Source: Limosilactobacillus viscerum (GTDB taxonomy: Bacteria > Bacillota > Bacilli > Lactobacillales > Lactobacillaceae). Taken from it: a stretch of 53,233 nucleotides of DNA. Shown in pieces: positions 14,589 through 23,936 of this stretch. Location of the stretch: NCBI RefSeq assembly GCF_947387525.1, contig NZ_CANDNW010000008.1, positions 1 through 53,233 on the forward strand, in the 5' to 3' direction. The notes under the pieces were generated by a model. It was given only the letters and a program-made list of their open reading frames with translations, was not told the origin of the DNA and did no database searches. The position numbers and the translations under genes are program-made. The stretch's first letter is position 1; the number at the start of each line of letters is the position of its first letter.

Positions 14589-17250
14589 TCTTATGTTCCT
14601 TTCTAAAGCGAACCCACTTATCGAATTCAGCAACCAGCATGATGAGGCAGGAGAAGACAATTACGGCTAGCCACTCAGTAATGCTGATGCCGGTAACATG
14701 AAATGCTTCTTGCATAAACGGCACGTAAGTTAGGATCAGCTGGAATGCCAGCATGATACCAATAACTCCCCAGGCCTTACTGGTGATTGTCTTAATTTGG
14801 CCCAATCCGTAATGGTCGGTCCGAATGCTGAAGAAGTAGAAGAGCTTGCTAATTACAATCACGTTGATCATCATGGTTGTCGCGTTAATTATACTGGAAT
14901 CGTGACCAGTAAACCAGTCAAATGAAACCAGGGCGAAAATTGCCATCAATGCCGAAACATAACCCATTTGGATAAGGTCATGCCGGCCCATTAGCCGGGA
15001 GGTAACAGGACGTGGCGGTCGATCCATTAATCCTGGTTCGGCCTTTTCAAAGACGAAGGCGAACTGGATGGTAATCGCCGCAACCAGGTTGATCCACAAT
15101 AGCTGCACTGGTTGGAGCGGAACTTGCTGGGCGGTCAAGATAGAGAAGGCAACGACCAGCCCTTCAGCAAATGACGTTGGCAGCAGGAAGAGGATACTCT
15201 TCTTGATGTTGTCGTAAATCCGCCGTCCTTCTTCAATTACCGCGGCCATTGTGGCAAAGTTATCATCACCAAGGATCATATCAGCGGCATCCTTAGCCAC
15301 ATCGGTCCCCTTGATCCCCATGGCAACACCAATATCAGCCTGCTTGAGGGCGGGAGCGTCATTTACCCCGTCACCAACCATGGCGGTAACTAACTGGTCC
15401 TTTTGCAGGGCATTAACAATTTCCAACTTGTTTTGCGGAGTGGTCCGTGCAAAGACCTGGTTGAACTTGGCTGCGTCAGCTTGTTCTTCCGGTGAGAGCT
15501 TGTCCCATTCTGCACCGGTAATGGCATGAATTTCACCAGGAGCCAAGCCAAGTTGGTGGCCGATCGCACGCGCGGTCTGGGGGTCATCCCCCGTAATCAT
15601 CTTAACGGCAACGCCAGCCCGGTTCATTATCTTCAAAGCAGCAATTACTTCTTCCCGTGGTGCATCTTGCAGGGCAGCGAGGCCAAGTAGGTGGATCCCA
15701 CGGTAAAGGTGGTCATGTTCAACCTCCATCAGGTTTTCACCCTGGACGGTTTGGTAACCAAGCGCGATGACCCGTTTACCTTCTTTTGACCATTCATTAA
15801 CCCGTCCCTGCCACTTAGCAAGGTCAAAACTTGGGTCAGCCTTTGCGGCCATTTCAAATAACTTGTCAGGAGAACCCTTGACGAAGATGACCTGCTGGTT
15901 ATTAGCGGTATCCTTGGTCAATTCCGCAATGTAGCGGTAGTCAGAGTCGAACGGAAGAAGATCCTGCGGCTCGTATTGTGAATGGTAGTCGACACCGAGG
16001 GCCTTCCGGTAAAGAGTAAGGAAGGCACCGTCAGTTGGTTCACCGTTAATTACCCACTGGCCGTCTTCATTGGTCAGTACCGTATCGTTAGCCTGGAAAC
16101 CAGCTTCCAAGAAAAGCTTCAGCTGGTCATCTAACGGTGCCGGCTGGTTGTTTAATTGGATTTGTCCTTCAGGGCCGTACCCGGTTCCCGTAACCGTATA
16201 ATGCTGGTCACCGGACCACAGCTCAATTGCGGTCATTTCGTTTTTCGTCAGGGTACCGGTCTTATCAGTGGCGATTACGTCAACCGAGCCAAGCGTTTCA
16301 ACAGCGGGCATGGACTTGATAATTGCCTTGTAGTGTTTAGCCATTTTGGAAACACCAAAGGCCAGGATTACAGAGGTGGTTGCCGGAAGACCTTCCGGAA
16401 TTGACCCCACCAGCATGGCGACAACGGCTAGCGCCAGGGCAGGCAATGAGTAAATCTGCAGGAAGAAACCAATGATGAAGATCAGCACGGACCCGATGAT
16501 CGTAATGTAGGAAACGACAGTCCCAACGTGGTCAATTTCTTTGGTTAGCCGGGTCTTCTTCGGCTTAATGTGCGCTACTTCTTGGGAAATCTTACCAATT
16601 TCGGTCTGTTCACCGGTAGCGACGACAATTCCGAGCCCACTACCGCTAGTGACGGAAGTAGAGGAGTAGGCCATGTTAACCCGGTCGGCCAGGGGTACAT
16701 CGTCATCAACTAAAGCTTCATCGGTTTTGATCACGGAATTAGTTTCACCAGTCAGTGCTGATTCTTCAATCCGGAGGTTATCCGCGGAAACGATCCGCAG
16801 GTCAGCCGGGACGTTATCACCAGCTTCGAGGAAAACCACATCACCGACAACCAGGTCGGCAGCATCGACGTCTTGCCGCTGACCATCCCGGTAAACCGTG
16901 GCGTGTTGCGCCATCATTTCCTGGAGCTTTGCAAGTGCATTAGCAGCGCTTGTTTCCTGGAAGTAGCCGATTAAGGAATTAAGGATTACCACGGCCATGA
17001 TGACAATGGCATCAGTGTAGTGGCCGATTAAGACCGTTAGTAGGGTAGCAACCAGTAAAATGTAAATGACAATATTGTTGAACTGACGAAGGAAGATCTT
17101 CCATTTTGGCGTTGGCTTAACTTCCAAAATATTCTTACCTTCCGAAGCAAGGCGTTGCTGTGCTTCTTGACTTGTTAACCCAGTAGTCAATTCGCGCAGG
17201 CCGTTTTGCTGCTTAAGTTCGTCAGTAGTTAGTTGATAAGCTTGTTTCAT
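14575..17250 (-). CDS. P2-type cation-transporting ATPase with atypical M6
   Basis: An 891-residue P-type ATPase with an N-terminal cation ATPase domain (H-Q/T-L-T-S-Q-E-A-type), phosphorylation motif D-K-T-G-T-L-T near residue 330, T-G-E-T actuator loop, G-D-G-V-N-D-A-P hinge and ten predicted membrane helices. M4 has P-E-G-L-P-A, typical of Ca2+/Na+-type P2 pumps, and M-D-R-P-P-R follows M6. M6 itself reads N-L-V-A-A, where calcium pumps have N-L-V-T-D, so two cation ligands are replaced by alanine. Calcium transport should therefore not be assumed; a manganese or other cation role is possible. The gene is preceded by a promoter and a leader of about 120 nt and followed by an overlapping HAD gene. 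Confidence 0.88.
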   Translation of the reverse strand: MKQAYQLTTDELKQQNGLRELTTGLTSQEAQQRLASEGKNILEVKPTPKWKIFLRQFNNIVIYILLVATLLTVLIGHYTDAIVIMAVVILNSLIGYFQETSAANALAKLQEMMAQHATVYRDGQRQDVDAADLVVGDVVFLEAGDNVPADLRIVSADNLRIEESALTGETNSVIKTDEALVDDDVPLADRVNMAYSSTSVTSGSGLGIVVATGEQTEIGKISQEVAHIKPKKTRLTKEIDHVGTVVSYITIIGSVLIFIIGFFLQIYSLPALALAVVAMLVGSIPEGLPATTSVILAFGVSKMAKHYKAIIKSMPAVETLGSVDVIATDKTGTLTKNEMTAIELWSGDQHYTVTGTGYGPEGQIQLNNQPAPLDDQLKLFLEAGFQANDTVLTNEDGQWVINGEPTDGAFLTLYRKALGVDYHSQYEPQDLLPFDSDYRYIAELTKDTANNQQVIFVKGSPDKLFEMAAKADPSFDLAKWQGRVNEWSKEGKRVIALGYQTVQGENLMEVEHDHLYRGIHLLGLAALQDAPREEVIAALKIMNRAGVAVKMITGDDPQTARAIGHQLGLAPGEIHAITGAEWDKLSPEEQADAAKFNQVFARTTPQNKLEIVNALQKDQLVTAMVGDGVNDAPALKQADIGVAMGIKGTDVAKDAADMILGDDNFATMAAVIEEGRRIYDNIKKSILFLLPTSFAEGLVVAFSILTAQQVPLQPVQLLWINLVAAITIQFAFVFEKAEPGLMDRPPRPVTSRLMGRHDLIQMGYVSALMAIFALVSFDWFTGHDSSIINATTMMINVIVISKLFYFFSIRTDHYGLGQIKTITSKAWGVIGIMLAFQLILTYVPFMQEAFHVTGISITEWLAVIVFSCLIMLVAEFDKWVRFRKEHKNVTD

Positions 17251-17373
17251 TTTTTACCTCAATAAATATAGTAAAGCGACATTACGATCGGTTGGTTAAA
17301 AACCAGCGGTAGTGAGTGCAGCTTTAATTTGTTGCGGCGTTCTCCTCCCATCTCTTACTTACTAATAATATCC
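17251..17373 (-). promoter_or_regulatory. 123-nt 5' leader of the P-type ATPase with an orphan ribosome-site-like motif
   Basis: Between the predicted start of transcription and the ATPase ATG lies a leader containing GGGAGGAG (17349-17342) with no start codon at a usable distance. A 30-codon ORF (17351 to 17259) spans most of it, and its TGA stop overlaps the ATPase ribosome site GAGG. That ORF has only a weak ribosome site of its own. I could not match the leader to the yybP-ykoY manganese riboswitch consensus. Regulation is possible but not shown. Confidence 0.35.
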
Positions 17374-17379
17374 TACCAT

Positions 17380-17407
17380 ATTGTAGCTAGCGGCAAGTCC
17401 ATGTTAA
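17380..17407 (-). promoter_or_regulatory. Probable promoter of the P-type ATPase
   Basis: TTAACA (17407-17402), a 16-nt spacer and TACAAT (17385-17380) on the minus strand. Confidence 0.6.
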
Positions 17408-17431
17408 GAGATTTTTAAATAAAATGGAGCT

Positions 17432-17560
17432 GTGCCACAACCCGGTTTGGGCCTGTATGGCTAGCATAGGACGATCGTTAGCACGGAACGGGCTAGCGAT
17501 TGTCCGTAGCTAGACACTAAGGCCCAAACCGGGTTGTGGCACGCGATATCTCTGTAATAT
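17432..17560 (+). repeat. Long-hairpin intergenic repeat, copy A
   Basis: Perfect 22-bp inverted arms (17432-17453 and 17521-17542, GTGCCACAACC... against ...GGTTGTGGCAC) enclose a second 14-bp stem (GGACGATCGTTAGC with GCTAGCGATTGTCC). The apical loop is ACGGAACGG (17483-17491). The tail CGCGATATCTCTGTAATATT follows, then a terminator. This and the ATPase leader account for the gene-free stretch 17251-17669. Confidence 0.85.
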
Positions 17561-17571
17561 TCGAAACTAAA

Positions 17572-17612
17572 AAACAAGGACCCGTGACAAAACTGTGTTT
17601 TGTCACGGGTCC
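17572..17612 (-). terminator. Terminator of the pepI transcript
   Basis: GGACCCGTGACAAAAC pairs with GTTTTGTCACGGGTCC; on the minus strand it is followed by TTGTTTTTTAG. Compared with the terminator at 35.8 kb, two stem base pairs differ with both partners changed (A-T to G-C and C-G to T-A). Confidence 0.85.
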
Positions 17613-17669
17613 ACGGAGTTTTCCAGTCTGATGTGTAGCGCTTTTGTGTTTTCTTAGTATTAAACTATT

Positions 17670-18584
17670 TTACTTGTTAAAAGTCCCGTTTTCCACTTCA
17701 CGGATGAAGTCAGCCAGGTGCTTGTAGTAAACGTCTGGGTTATCAACCATGTGGTGGTGGCCACCTTCTGGAGTGGTTACCAGCTTGGAGTTAGGGATCA
17801 AGCTTGCCATCTTCTTGGCAGTAGCCAGTGGCATGGTTTCGTGTTCACCGAATGTCAACAGGGTAGGTACCTTGATGTTCTTCAGTTGGTCACGGAAGTG
17901 CCATTCCTTCAGCTTACCAGTAACAACGAATTCGTTATCACCTTGGAAGGCATTGTAAACTTGCGTACCACCGAGGTCCTTCAAGTGGTAAAGCTTAGAA
18001 GGTTGCTTCCGGTCGACGTAGTTTTCGTTCATTACTTGAACGTATTCTTGGTACTTTGGATTGCTGTAGTCGTTCTTTTCTTCGCATTCCTTCATGAAGG
18101 CAACGGCATCAGCAGGTAAAGTCTTTTCACGGAGTTCGTTGACGTTCTTAGCGTATTCGTCGATTTCGTCAACCATTGATGAAATGATAGCACCCTTCAA
18201 GTGTTGACCGTATTTAACGGCGTATTCTTGAACTAGTGCACCACCCCAACTTTGACCGATCAGGTAGATGTTGTCGAGACCCAGCTTTTCCCGGACTTCG
18301 TCAACTTCATCAAGGAAGTATTCGTAAGTCAGGTACTTCTTGGCGATTTCTGGGTCAGAGTAGTCAGGTTGGTCAGAGTATAGGGAGCCCAGTTGGTCAT
18401 ACATCGTAACCTGGACGTTCAGGCCTTGCTTCTTCAGCTGTTCAGCCGTGTCTTCCCAGTATTCGTGGTTGCCACCAGGGCCACCGTGTAAGGCGAGCAG
18501 GTGGATATCACCTTCACCCTGGGTATTTGTCCAGAGGTGGTAACCATTGTCTAATGTGATGATCTTTGTACCAGTCTTCATCAT
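17670..18584 (-). CDS. pepI: Proline iminopeptidase
   Basis: A 304-residue alpha/beta-hydrolase. The oxyanion motif H-G-G-P-G-G is near residue 33, the nucleophile elbow G-Q-S-W-G-G near residue 108, a late aspartate/glutamate region F-G-E-H and the catalytic histidine in G-G-H-H-H-M. H-G-G-P-G and G-Q-S-W-G-G are typical of prolyl aminopeptidases (S33), which release N-terminal proline from short peptides in the cytoplasm. The start has AAAGGAGA; either of two adjacent ATGs could be used. It lies next to pepX on the same strand, 78 bp downstream of its stop, giving a local proline-peptide degradation unit. It is followed by a terminator and repeat copy A. Confidence 0.92.
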   Translation of the reverse strand: MMKTGTKIITLDNGYHLWTNTQGEGDIHLLALHGGPGGNHEYWEDTAEQLKKQGLNVQVTMYDQLGSLYSDQPDYSDPEIAKKYLTYEYFLDEVDEVREKLGLDNIYLIGQSWGGALVQEYAVKYGQHLKGAIISSMVDEIDEYAKNVNELREKTLPADAVAFMKECEEKNDYSNPKYQEYVQVMNENYVDRKQPSKLYHLKDLGGTQVYNAFQGDNEFVVTGKLKEWHFRDQLKNIKVPTLLTFGEHETMPLATAKKMASLIPNSKLVTTPEGGHHHMVDNPDVYYKHLADFIREVENGTFNK

Positions 18585-18662
18585 AAATCTCTCCTTTGAA
18601 AAATATATACCAATAAAACGCTACCATTTAATTCTAACGCACTTTAGTAAAAGATGCGATCA

Positions 18663-21068
18663 TTACTTTCCTTTTTTACTACCAGGAATTTCGAGGCGGG
18701 CATTTTGCACTGGCAACCGGTAGTTGATTTCTTCATTTCCACGGAGCGTGAAGTGGTAGTCAGTTGCATAAATGATTAACTCAAGCTGGTGACCAGCGGT
18801 GAGTTGGTGGAAAAGCGGCTGGAGGTCAAAACTAACGGTTACTAGTTGACCAGCAAAGAGGCCGTCTACCTGGCGTGCGTTGTGGCGGTTCTGCAAGTTT
18901 ATGTGACCGTGGCTAATGACCTTATATTCACTGGTGTTCTTTTGCAACCGAAATTCCCGCAGGTCGTCAGTTTTCCACTGGCATCCAAGCGGGAGCCCGC
19001 CGCGGTTCATCAGGACTGGGGAAACGGTTAGCCGCTTGTCTGTCCCCTTATCAATTAGTTCGGCACTCAGTAGTCCATGGTCCGTTGAAGCAGCTACCTG
19101 GACCGTTAGCCGTGGTGTTCCCCGCAACAAAAGGTCTTCACTTAACTGGTCACTACTGAAGTGGCAGCTAAACTTGCCGTCGTCCTTGTAGAGTGCTTCT
19201 TGCCACTTTGCTGGCGACTTACACCAGGCCTCGTAATCTGCGGTACTTTGCTGGTCACTGAACCGGTGGATGTCTTCTTTATCGCTGGCGGTGGTGGTTA
19301 GCTTATTACCGTGGAGGTAGAAGGTGAGCGCAGCACCATCCGTCCAGCGGTCATAAGCGGTCCACGTTTCAGGTGTCTTATTTGACTGTACCAGGACCGG
19401 TGGCAATACTGCATCAGCATGATTGTCAATTCCCAGCAGCTTATTAGCTAGCCAGAGGTTAACCATTTCGGAGAAGTCAAGCGATTGGAATGCATTGATA
19501 TAGATGTGCTGACCTTGGTGGAGGATTAACTTACTAGTGACGGGAAGCTTTGCAAGACCGTCTGCCAGTGCTTTGACATTACTTGGCTCAACGTTATTAT
19601 CATTTAGGCCATGGACCATCATTACATCAGCCTTGATATTGGGAATGTCTTTACGGTAATCGCGGGCGGCCCAGAAGTCATTGTAGTTTCCGGTTGTCCG
19701 GTCCATTGCTTTTGCCATATGGTCAACGTATTGCAGGTAACGGCCCTTAATCCGTTGAAAATCAGCGGGCCGCTTTGTCCGGCTGAAGGTTTCATCGGCA
19801 AGCGTGTCCGCATCCTCACCCTGGAAACCACCAGCAGCCCGTACTAAACCATTTTCCCGATAGTAGTCGTACCAGCTTGAAATTGCCGCTTCAGAAATAA
19901 TTGCTTTGAGTCCGGCAACACCAGTGGTGGCAACGGCGGTAGAGAGGGTTCCAAGGTAAGAACGGCCAGTCATCGCGACGTTGCCATTGCACCAGTCGGC
20001 AGTAATGGTGTAGCCGCTGTGCCGGTCTGTGAAAGCACGACGGTCGCCATGGAGCCATTCAACAACTGCCTTCATGGCAGCCGTTTGTTCAGGGGAACCG
20101 CAAGTTTGGAAACCATCGGAGTCTTTTGTACCAATTCCAGCAGAGTAGACAATCGCATATCCGCGAACTGCCAGGTAGTTATTGAGGGTGTATGACGGAG
20201 TAGAGGTGAATGTTTCAGTGGCTCTTTCTGCGGCCCCTTTTACCGGCTGGTAAGCAAAGTGATCAGGAAAGCTCTCTTCGACTGGTGATTGGTAGTCGGT
20301 TGACTTGTGAGTTAGTGGATGGTTGACGTTGTGGGTTGCCTTGTCGCCCCATTCATCATTAGTTCCCTGGTTATAGGGACTAGCAGTGAAGACCGCTGGA
20401 ACCTTTTTAAGCTGTGATTCTTTTGGCCGCATGACTTCAACCTTTACCAGGTCAGCGTGACCATCAAAGTCAGTATCCATGTCGGTTTCAACGTAGACAA
20501 CCTCCCGGATGAATTCGTGGGGGTCGTAACAGGCGAGTGGCTTACCGTTGAAAATTAGTGGCTTTTGGGCGGCCGGTAGTTGGTAGGTCCAAGCAAGAAA
20601 GCCATTGGCAGTTAAGAGGTCGATTAATGACATTCCGTTCTTTCCCCGGGTATTCAACAGGAGGTAGAAGGCGGAAACAACGTCAGCGCTTGTCCATGTT
20701 GTGTGTTCTATCATTGGCAGGTTGAATTTTTTCCAGTCAGCAACTGGCTGGGCGAGCTGGAAGTCAACTTCCGGTTCAAATTCAAGAAGCTGGAGGGCAA
20801 CCCGGTAGAAGACATCAGTAGTCAGGGCAGCCCCACCATTAAACCAGTCATCCAATGCCTGATCAGGAGTGGCAAGCAGGTCGTGGAACCATTCCGTGGT
20901 TGGAAGCGGGCTGTTAACGCCCTCGTGGATCCGGGCTAGTAACGTTTCGAATAGGGGACTAGGGGCTAGTTGAGTATCTTCACCGTCTTTAAGTAGGTGG
21001 AGCATTTTAAGCTCAGCAACTTGCTGGGCTGGGCTAACTTTGATAATGCTATACTGGTTGATTTTCAT
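18663..21068 (-). CDS. pepX: Xaa-Pro dipeptidyl-peptidase
   Basis: An 801-residue serine peptidase of the S15 family, full length for lactobacilli. It has an N-terminal helical domain (about 1-150) and an alpha/beta-hydrolase domain with nucleophile motif T-G-R-S-Y-L-G-T near residue 366. The Asp of [10 protein letters not shown] and the His of H-Q-G-Q-H complete the triad. A C-terminal beta-sandwich domain follows. It removes X-Pro dipeptides from peptide N-termini in the cytoplasm. I prefer the ATG at 21068, with GCGAGGTG upstream, over the GTG at 21077. It probably works with PepI (next gene downstream) and PepD. Confidence 0.95.
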   Translation of the reverse strand: MKINQYSIIKVSPAQQVAELKMLHLLKDGEDTQLAPSPLFETLLARIHEGVNSPLPTTEWFHDLLATPDQALDDWFNGGAALTTDVFYRVALQLLEFEPEVDFQLAQPVADWKKFNLPMIEHTTWTSADVVSAFYLLLNTRGKNGMSLIDLLTANGFLAWTYQLPAAQKPLIFNGKPLACYDPHEFIREVVYVETDMDTDFDGHADLVKVEVMRPKESQLKKVPAVFTASPYNQGTNDEWGDKATHNVNHPLTHKSTDYQSPVEESFPDHFAYQPVKGAAERATETFTSTPSYTLNNYLAVRGYAIVYSAGIGTKDSDGFQTCGSPEQTAAMKAVVEWLHGDRRAFTDRHSGYTITADWCNGNVAMTGRSYLGTLSTAVATTGVAGLKAIISEAAISSWYDYYRENGLVRAAGGFQGEDADTLADETFSRTKRPADFQRIKGRYLQYVDHMAKAMDRTTGNYNDFWAARDYRKDIPNIKADVMMVHGLNDNNVEPSNVKALADGLAKLPVTSKLILHQGQHIYINAFQSLDFSEMVNLWLANKLLGIDNHADAVLPPVLVQSNKTPETWTAYDRWTDGAALTFYLHGNKLTTTASDKEDIHRFSDQQSTADYEAWCKSPAKWQEALYKDDGKFSCHFSSDQLSEDLLLRGTPRLTVQVAASTDHGLLSAELIDKGTDKRLTVSPVLMNRGGLPLGCQWKTDDLREFRLQKNTSEYKVISHGHINLQNRHNARQVDGLFAGQLVTVSFDLQPLFHQLTAGHQLELIIYATDYHFTLRGNEEINYRLPVQNARLEIPGSKKGK

Positions 21069-21172
21069 GTGACGCACCTCGCAAAATTAATCATTACCTG
21101 TATTATCTCACTTGCGCCAAATCAATGTTAACTTTATCGTTTTTCAGTTCCCACTTTTGGGTTAAGAAACGG

Positions 21173-21178
21173 TATAAT
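21173..21178 (+). promoter_or_regulatory. Probable -10 element of potABCD
   Basis: A perfect TATAAT, 43 nt before the potA start codon; no convincing -35 hexamer is visible at the usual distance. Confidence 0.4.
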
Positions 21179-21220
21179 TTAAGTGCTTTACGTAAATTAA
21201 ACAGTAGAGAGGAAATCGCA

Positions 21221-22312
21221 ATGGCTAATAAGATTATGGAATTTCGGCATGTTGAGAAACGCTTTGACGATAACGTTGTCTTACGAGACATCGACTTCGA
21301 AATTGAGGCGGGAAAATTTTATACCCTCCTTGGTCCTTCTGGATCCGGTAAAACCACTATCCTGCGGTTAATTGCTGGTTTTGACCAGCCAACCAGTGGT
21401 GAGATCTTTTTTGACGGTAAGAAAATTAATGATGTTCCGGCTAACCAACGGCAGGTCAATACCGTCTTCCAGGACTATGCCCTTTTTCCACACATGAACG
21501 TTGCGGAAAACGTTGCGTTTGGTTTACAGATTCGTGGGGTTAAAAAAGCGGAGATCAAGCAACGGGTGGCCGAGGCCCTCAAATTAGTCCAACTAAATGG
21601 CTACGGGGAGCGGGAAATTACCGCCATGTCTGGTGGACAGCGCCAGCGGGTAGCTATCGCCCGGGCAATTGTCAATGAGCCCAAAGTCTTGCTGCTTGAT
21701 GAAGCTCTGTCGGCGCTCGACCATAAGTTGCGGGTGCAGATGCAGACCGAATTGCGCCAACTGCAACGTAAACTGGGGATTACGTTTATCTTCGTCACCC
21801 ACGACCAGGAAGAAGCGCTGGCAATGAGTGACCAGATCATGATTATCAACGACGGCACGATCCAGCAAAGCGGGACCCCGGTTGATATCTATGATGAGCC
21901 GTTAAACCACTTTGTTGCCGACTTTATCGGTGAGAGCAACATTGTCCCCGGGGTGATGAAAGAAGACTACCTGGTTTCAATTAATGGCCAGGACTTTACT
22001 TGTGTTGATGCAGGGATGAAGCCAAACGAACGGGTGGAAGTTGTTATCCGTCCCGAAGACCTTGACATCACCACGGTGGATAAGGGCCAGCTGGTGGGAA
22101 CCGTGGATACCCAACTTTTCCGCGGTGTTGATTACCAGATTACCGTCCACGATATTCGTGACCACACTTGGAAGATTAACTCCATTCACAAGACCACGGT
22201 TGGTGCCAAGGTGGGGATCAGCTTTGACCCGGAAGATATCCACGTCATGCGCTACAACGAAACCGAGGAGGACTTCGATGCCCGGCTGGATAGTTACGAG
22301 GAGGACGAATAA
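21221..22312 (+). CDS. potA: Spermidine/putrescine ABC transporter ATP-binding protein
   Basis: A 363-residue ATPase. The N-terminal ABC domain has Walker [10 protein letters not shown] near residue 40, signature M-S-G-G-Q-R-Q-R and Walker B L-L-L-D-E-A. In the last the usual D-E-P reads D-E-A-L-S-A-L-D, as in PotA proteins. A C-terminal TOBE-type domain (about residues 240-345) follows. It powers polyamine uptake by PotBCD. The ATG at 21221 has an AGAGAGGA ribosome site; the longer in-frame start is rejected. Its stop overlaps the potB start by 1 bp (TAATG), beginning a tightly coupled four-gene operon. Confidence 0.95.
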   Translation: MANKIMEFRHVEKRFDDNVVLRDIDFEIEAGKFYTLLGPSGSGKTTILRLIAGFDQPTSGEIFFDGKKINDVPANQRQVNTVFQDYALFPHMNVAENVAFGLQIRGVKKAEIKQRVAEALKLVQLNGYGEREITAMSGGQRQRVAIARAIVNEPKVLLLDEALSALDHKLRVQMQTELRQLQRKLGITFIFVTHDQEEALAMSDQIMIINDGTIQQSGTPVDIYDEPLNHFVADFIGESNIVPGVMKEDYLVSINGQDFTCVDAGMKPNERVEVVIRPEDLDITTVDKGQLVGTVDTQLFRGVDYQITVHDIRDHTWKINSIHKTTVGAKVGISFDPEDIHVMRYNETEEDFDARLDSYEEDE

Positions 22313-23121
22313 TGCGGAATAAGACACTATTTATCATTCCATACGCACTGTGGATCATCCTCTTCGTTGTTGCACCACTGGTATTGATCTTTTACCAGTC
22401 ATTCTTTGACATCAGTGGTCACCTGACATTGAGCAATTATGCGAATTATTTGACGTCAAGCGTCTACTTAAAGATGACGCTTAACTCGGTGTGGTACGCC
22501 TTTTTGATCACCCTTGTTACCCTTGTGATCTCATACCCAACCGCTTACGTACTCAACCACTTGCCCAATAAACAATTCTGGCTGCTGCTAGTCATCCTGC
22601 CAACCTGGATTAACCTCCTGCTAAAGACCTATGCCTTCATTGGTCTATTCAGTCGAACCGGGTCGATTAACCAGTTTCTACGGTTTGTAGGGTTTGGCAG
22701 CCACCAGCTTCTTTTCACCGATGCCAGTTTTATGTTTGTCGCGGCCTACATTGAGATCCCGTTCATGGTTTTGCCAATCTTTAATTCACTTGCTGAGATT
22801 AGTCCATCTTTGATCAACGCTAGTAAGGACCTTGGTGCCAACCAATGGCAAACCTTTACTAAGGTAGTTTTGCCGCTGTCAATGCCGGGAGTAAAGGCTG
22901 GCATCCAGGCAGTCTTTATTCCCTCACTCTCCCTCTTCATGATTACCCGACTGATCGGTGGCAACCGGGTAATTACGTTAGGGACGGCAATCGAGGAACA
23001 CTTCTTAACTACCCAGAACTGGGGGATGGGGTCAACCATTGGAGTGATCTTAATCATTGCCATGTTCATTGTGATGTTTATTACCGGTGAAGCTAAGCAG
23101 AAGGGAGGTCGGACCCGGTGA
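22312..23121 (+). CDS. potB: Spermidine/putrescine ABC transporter permease PotB
   Basis: A 269-residue membrane protein with six predicted helices. The binding-protein-dependent permease EAA loop is around residues 170-190 (A-S-K-D-L-G-A-N-Q-W-Q-T-F). It forms half of the polyamine channel with PotC. Its start overlaps the potA stop, and its stop overlaps the potC start by 4 bp. Confidence 0.94.
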   Translation: MRNKTLFIIPYALWIILFVVAPLVLIFYQSFFDISGHLTLSNYANYLTSSVYLKMTLNSVWYAFLITLVTLVISYPTAYVLNHLPNKQFWLLLVILPTWINLLLKTYAFIGLFSRTGSINQFLRFVGFGSHQLLFTDASFMFVAAYIEIPFMVLPIFNSLAEISPSLINASKDLGANQWQTFTKVVLPLSMPGVKAGIQAVFIPSLSLFMITRLIGGNRVITLGTAIEEHFLTTQNWGMGSTIGVILIIAMFIVMFITGEAKQKGGRTR

Positions 23122-23936
23122 AAAAGCGCCATTTAACTTGGTCGGGTCTGTACCTGGCAGTAGTTTTTGTAATCCTATATGCACCAATTGTTTACCTGGT
23201 GGTCTTCTCATTTAGTGCGGGGACCACGATGGAAAATTACCATGGCTTTTCCTTGCGCCACTACGCCGACTTGATGAGTGACACCCGGATGATCACGATT
23301 GTTTTTAACACGATCATCATTGCCTTACTTGCTTCCTTAGTAGCGACTATTATTGGTACGCTTGGTGCGTTGGCAATTAAGGATACCCGGGGAAAGGTCA
23401 AAAACAGCCTCTTGTCCTTGAATAATGTCCTGATGGTTTCACCAGACGTAATCATCGGTGCTAGTTTCCTGATCTTTTTCACTATGTTGGGTGTTCGTCT
23501 GGGGTTTATTTCCGTTTTGTTAAGCCACATTGCCTTTTGTATCCCGATCGTGGTCCTAATGGTGTTGCCGAAGATCAATGAGTTATCGCCAACACTGGTT
23601 GATGCGGCTTACGACCTCGGTGCAACCCGGTGGCAGGCCTTTTCGCAGGTGGTATTGCCGGCGATCACTCCTGGTATTTGGGCGGGGTACTTTATGGCCC
23701 TGACTTATTCCCTAGATGACTTTGCCGTTACCTTCTTTGTAACGGGGAATGGATTCTCAACCCTGTCCGTCGAAATTTACTCCCGGGCACGGCAGGGGAT
23801 TAACCTAGAAATTAATGCCTTGTCTGCACTGATGTTTTTGGTGTCGCTTTTGCTGGTATTGGGTTACTACATTATCAGTAAGCATGGTGGCCGCCATCAC
23901 CGGGTTGTGGCGGTTAAGGAGGGTGATGTGCAATGA
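23118..23936 (+). CDS. potC: Spermidine/putrescine ABC transporter permease PotC
   Basis: A 272-residue membrane protein with six predicted helices and the EAA loop D-A-A-Y-D-L-G-A-T-R-W-Q-A-F near residues 154-167. It starts with GTG at 23118, overlapping the potB stop by 4 bp, with GGGAGG 8-10 nt upstream. Its stop overlaps potD by 4 bp (ATGA). It is the second channel subunit of the polyamine importer. Confidence 0.94.
   Translation: MKKRHLTWSGLYLAVVFVILYAPIVYLVVFSFSAGTTMENYHGFSLRHYADLMSDTRMITIVFNTIIIALLASLVATIIGTLGALAIKDTRGKVKNSLLSLNNVLMVSPDVIIGASFLIFFTMLGVRLGFISVLLSHIAFCIPIVVLMVLPKINELSPTLVDAAYDLGATRWQAFSQVVLPAITPGIWAGYFMALTYSLDDFAVTFFVTGNGFSTLSVEIYSRARQGINLEINALSALMFLVSLLLVLGYYIISKHGGRHHRVVAVKEGDVQ

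Noticed and set aside
17259-17351. 30-codon ORF in the ATPase leader as a real gene
   Set aside because: It lacks a proper ribosome site, so I report it only as part of a leader, not as a CDS.
17251-17400. yybP-ykoY manganese riboswitch
   Set aside because: GGGAGGAG resembles its GGGGAGUAG start, but the second conserved half is not present.
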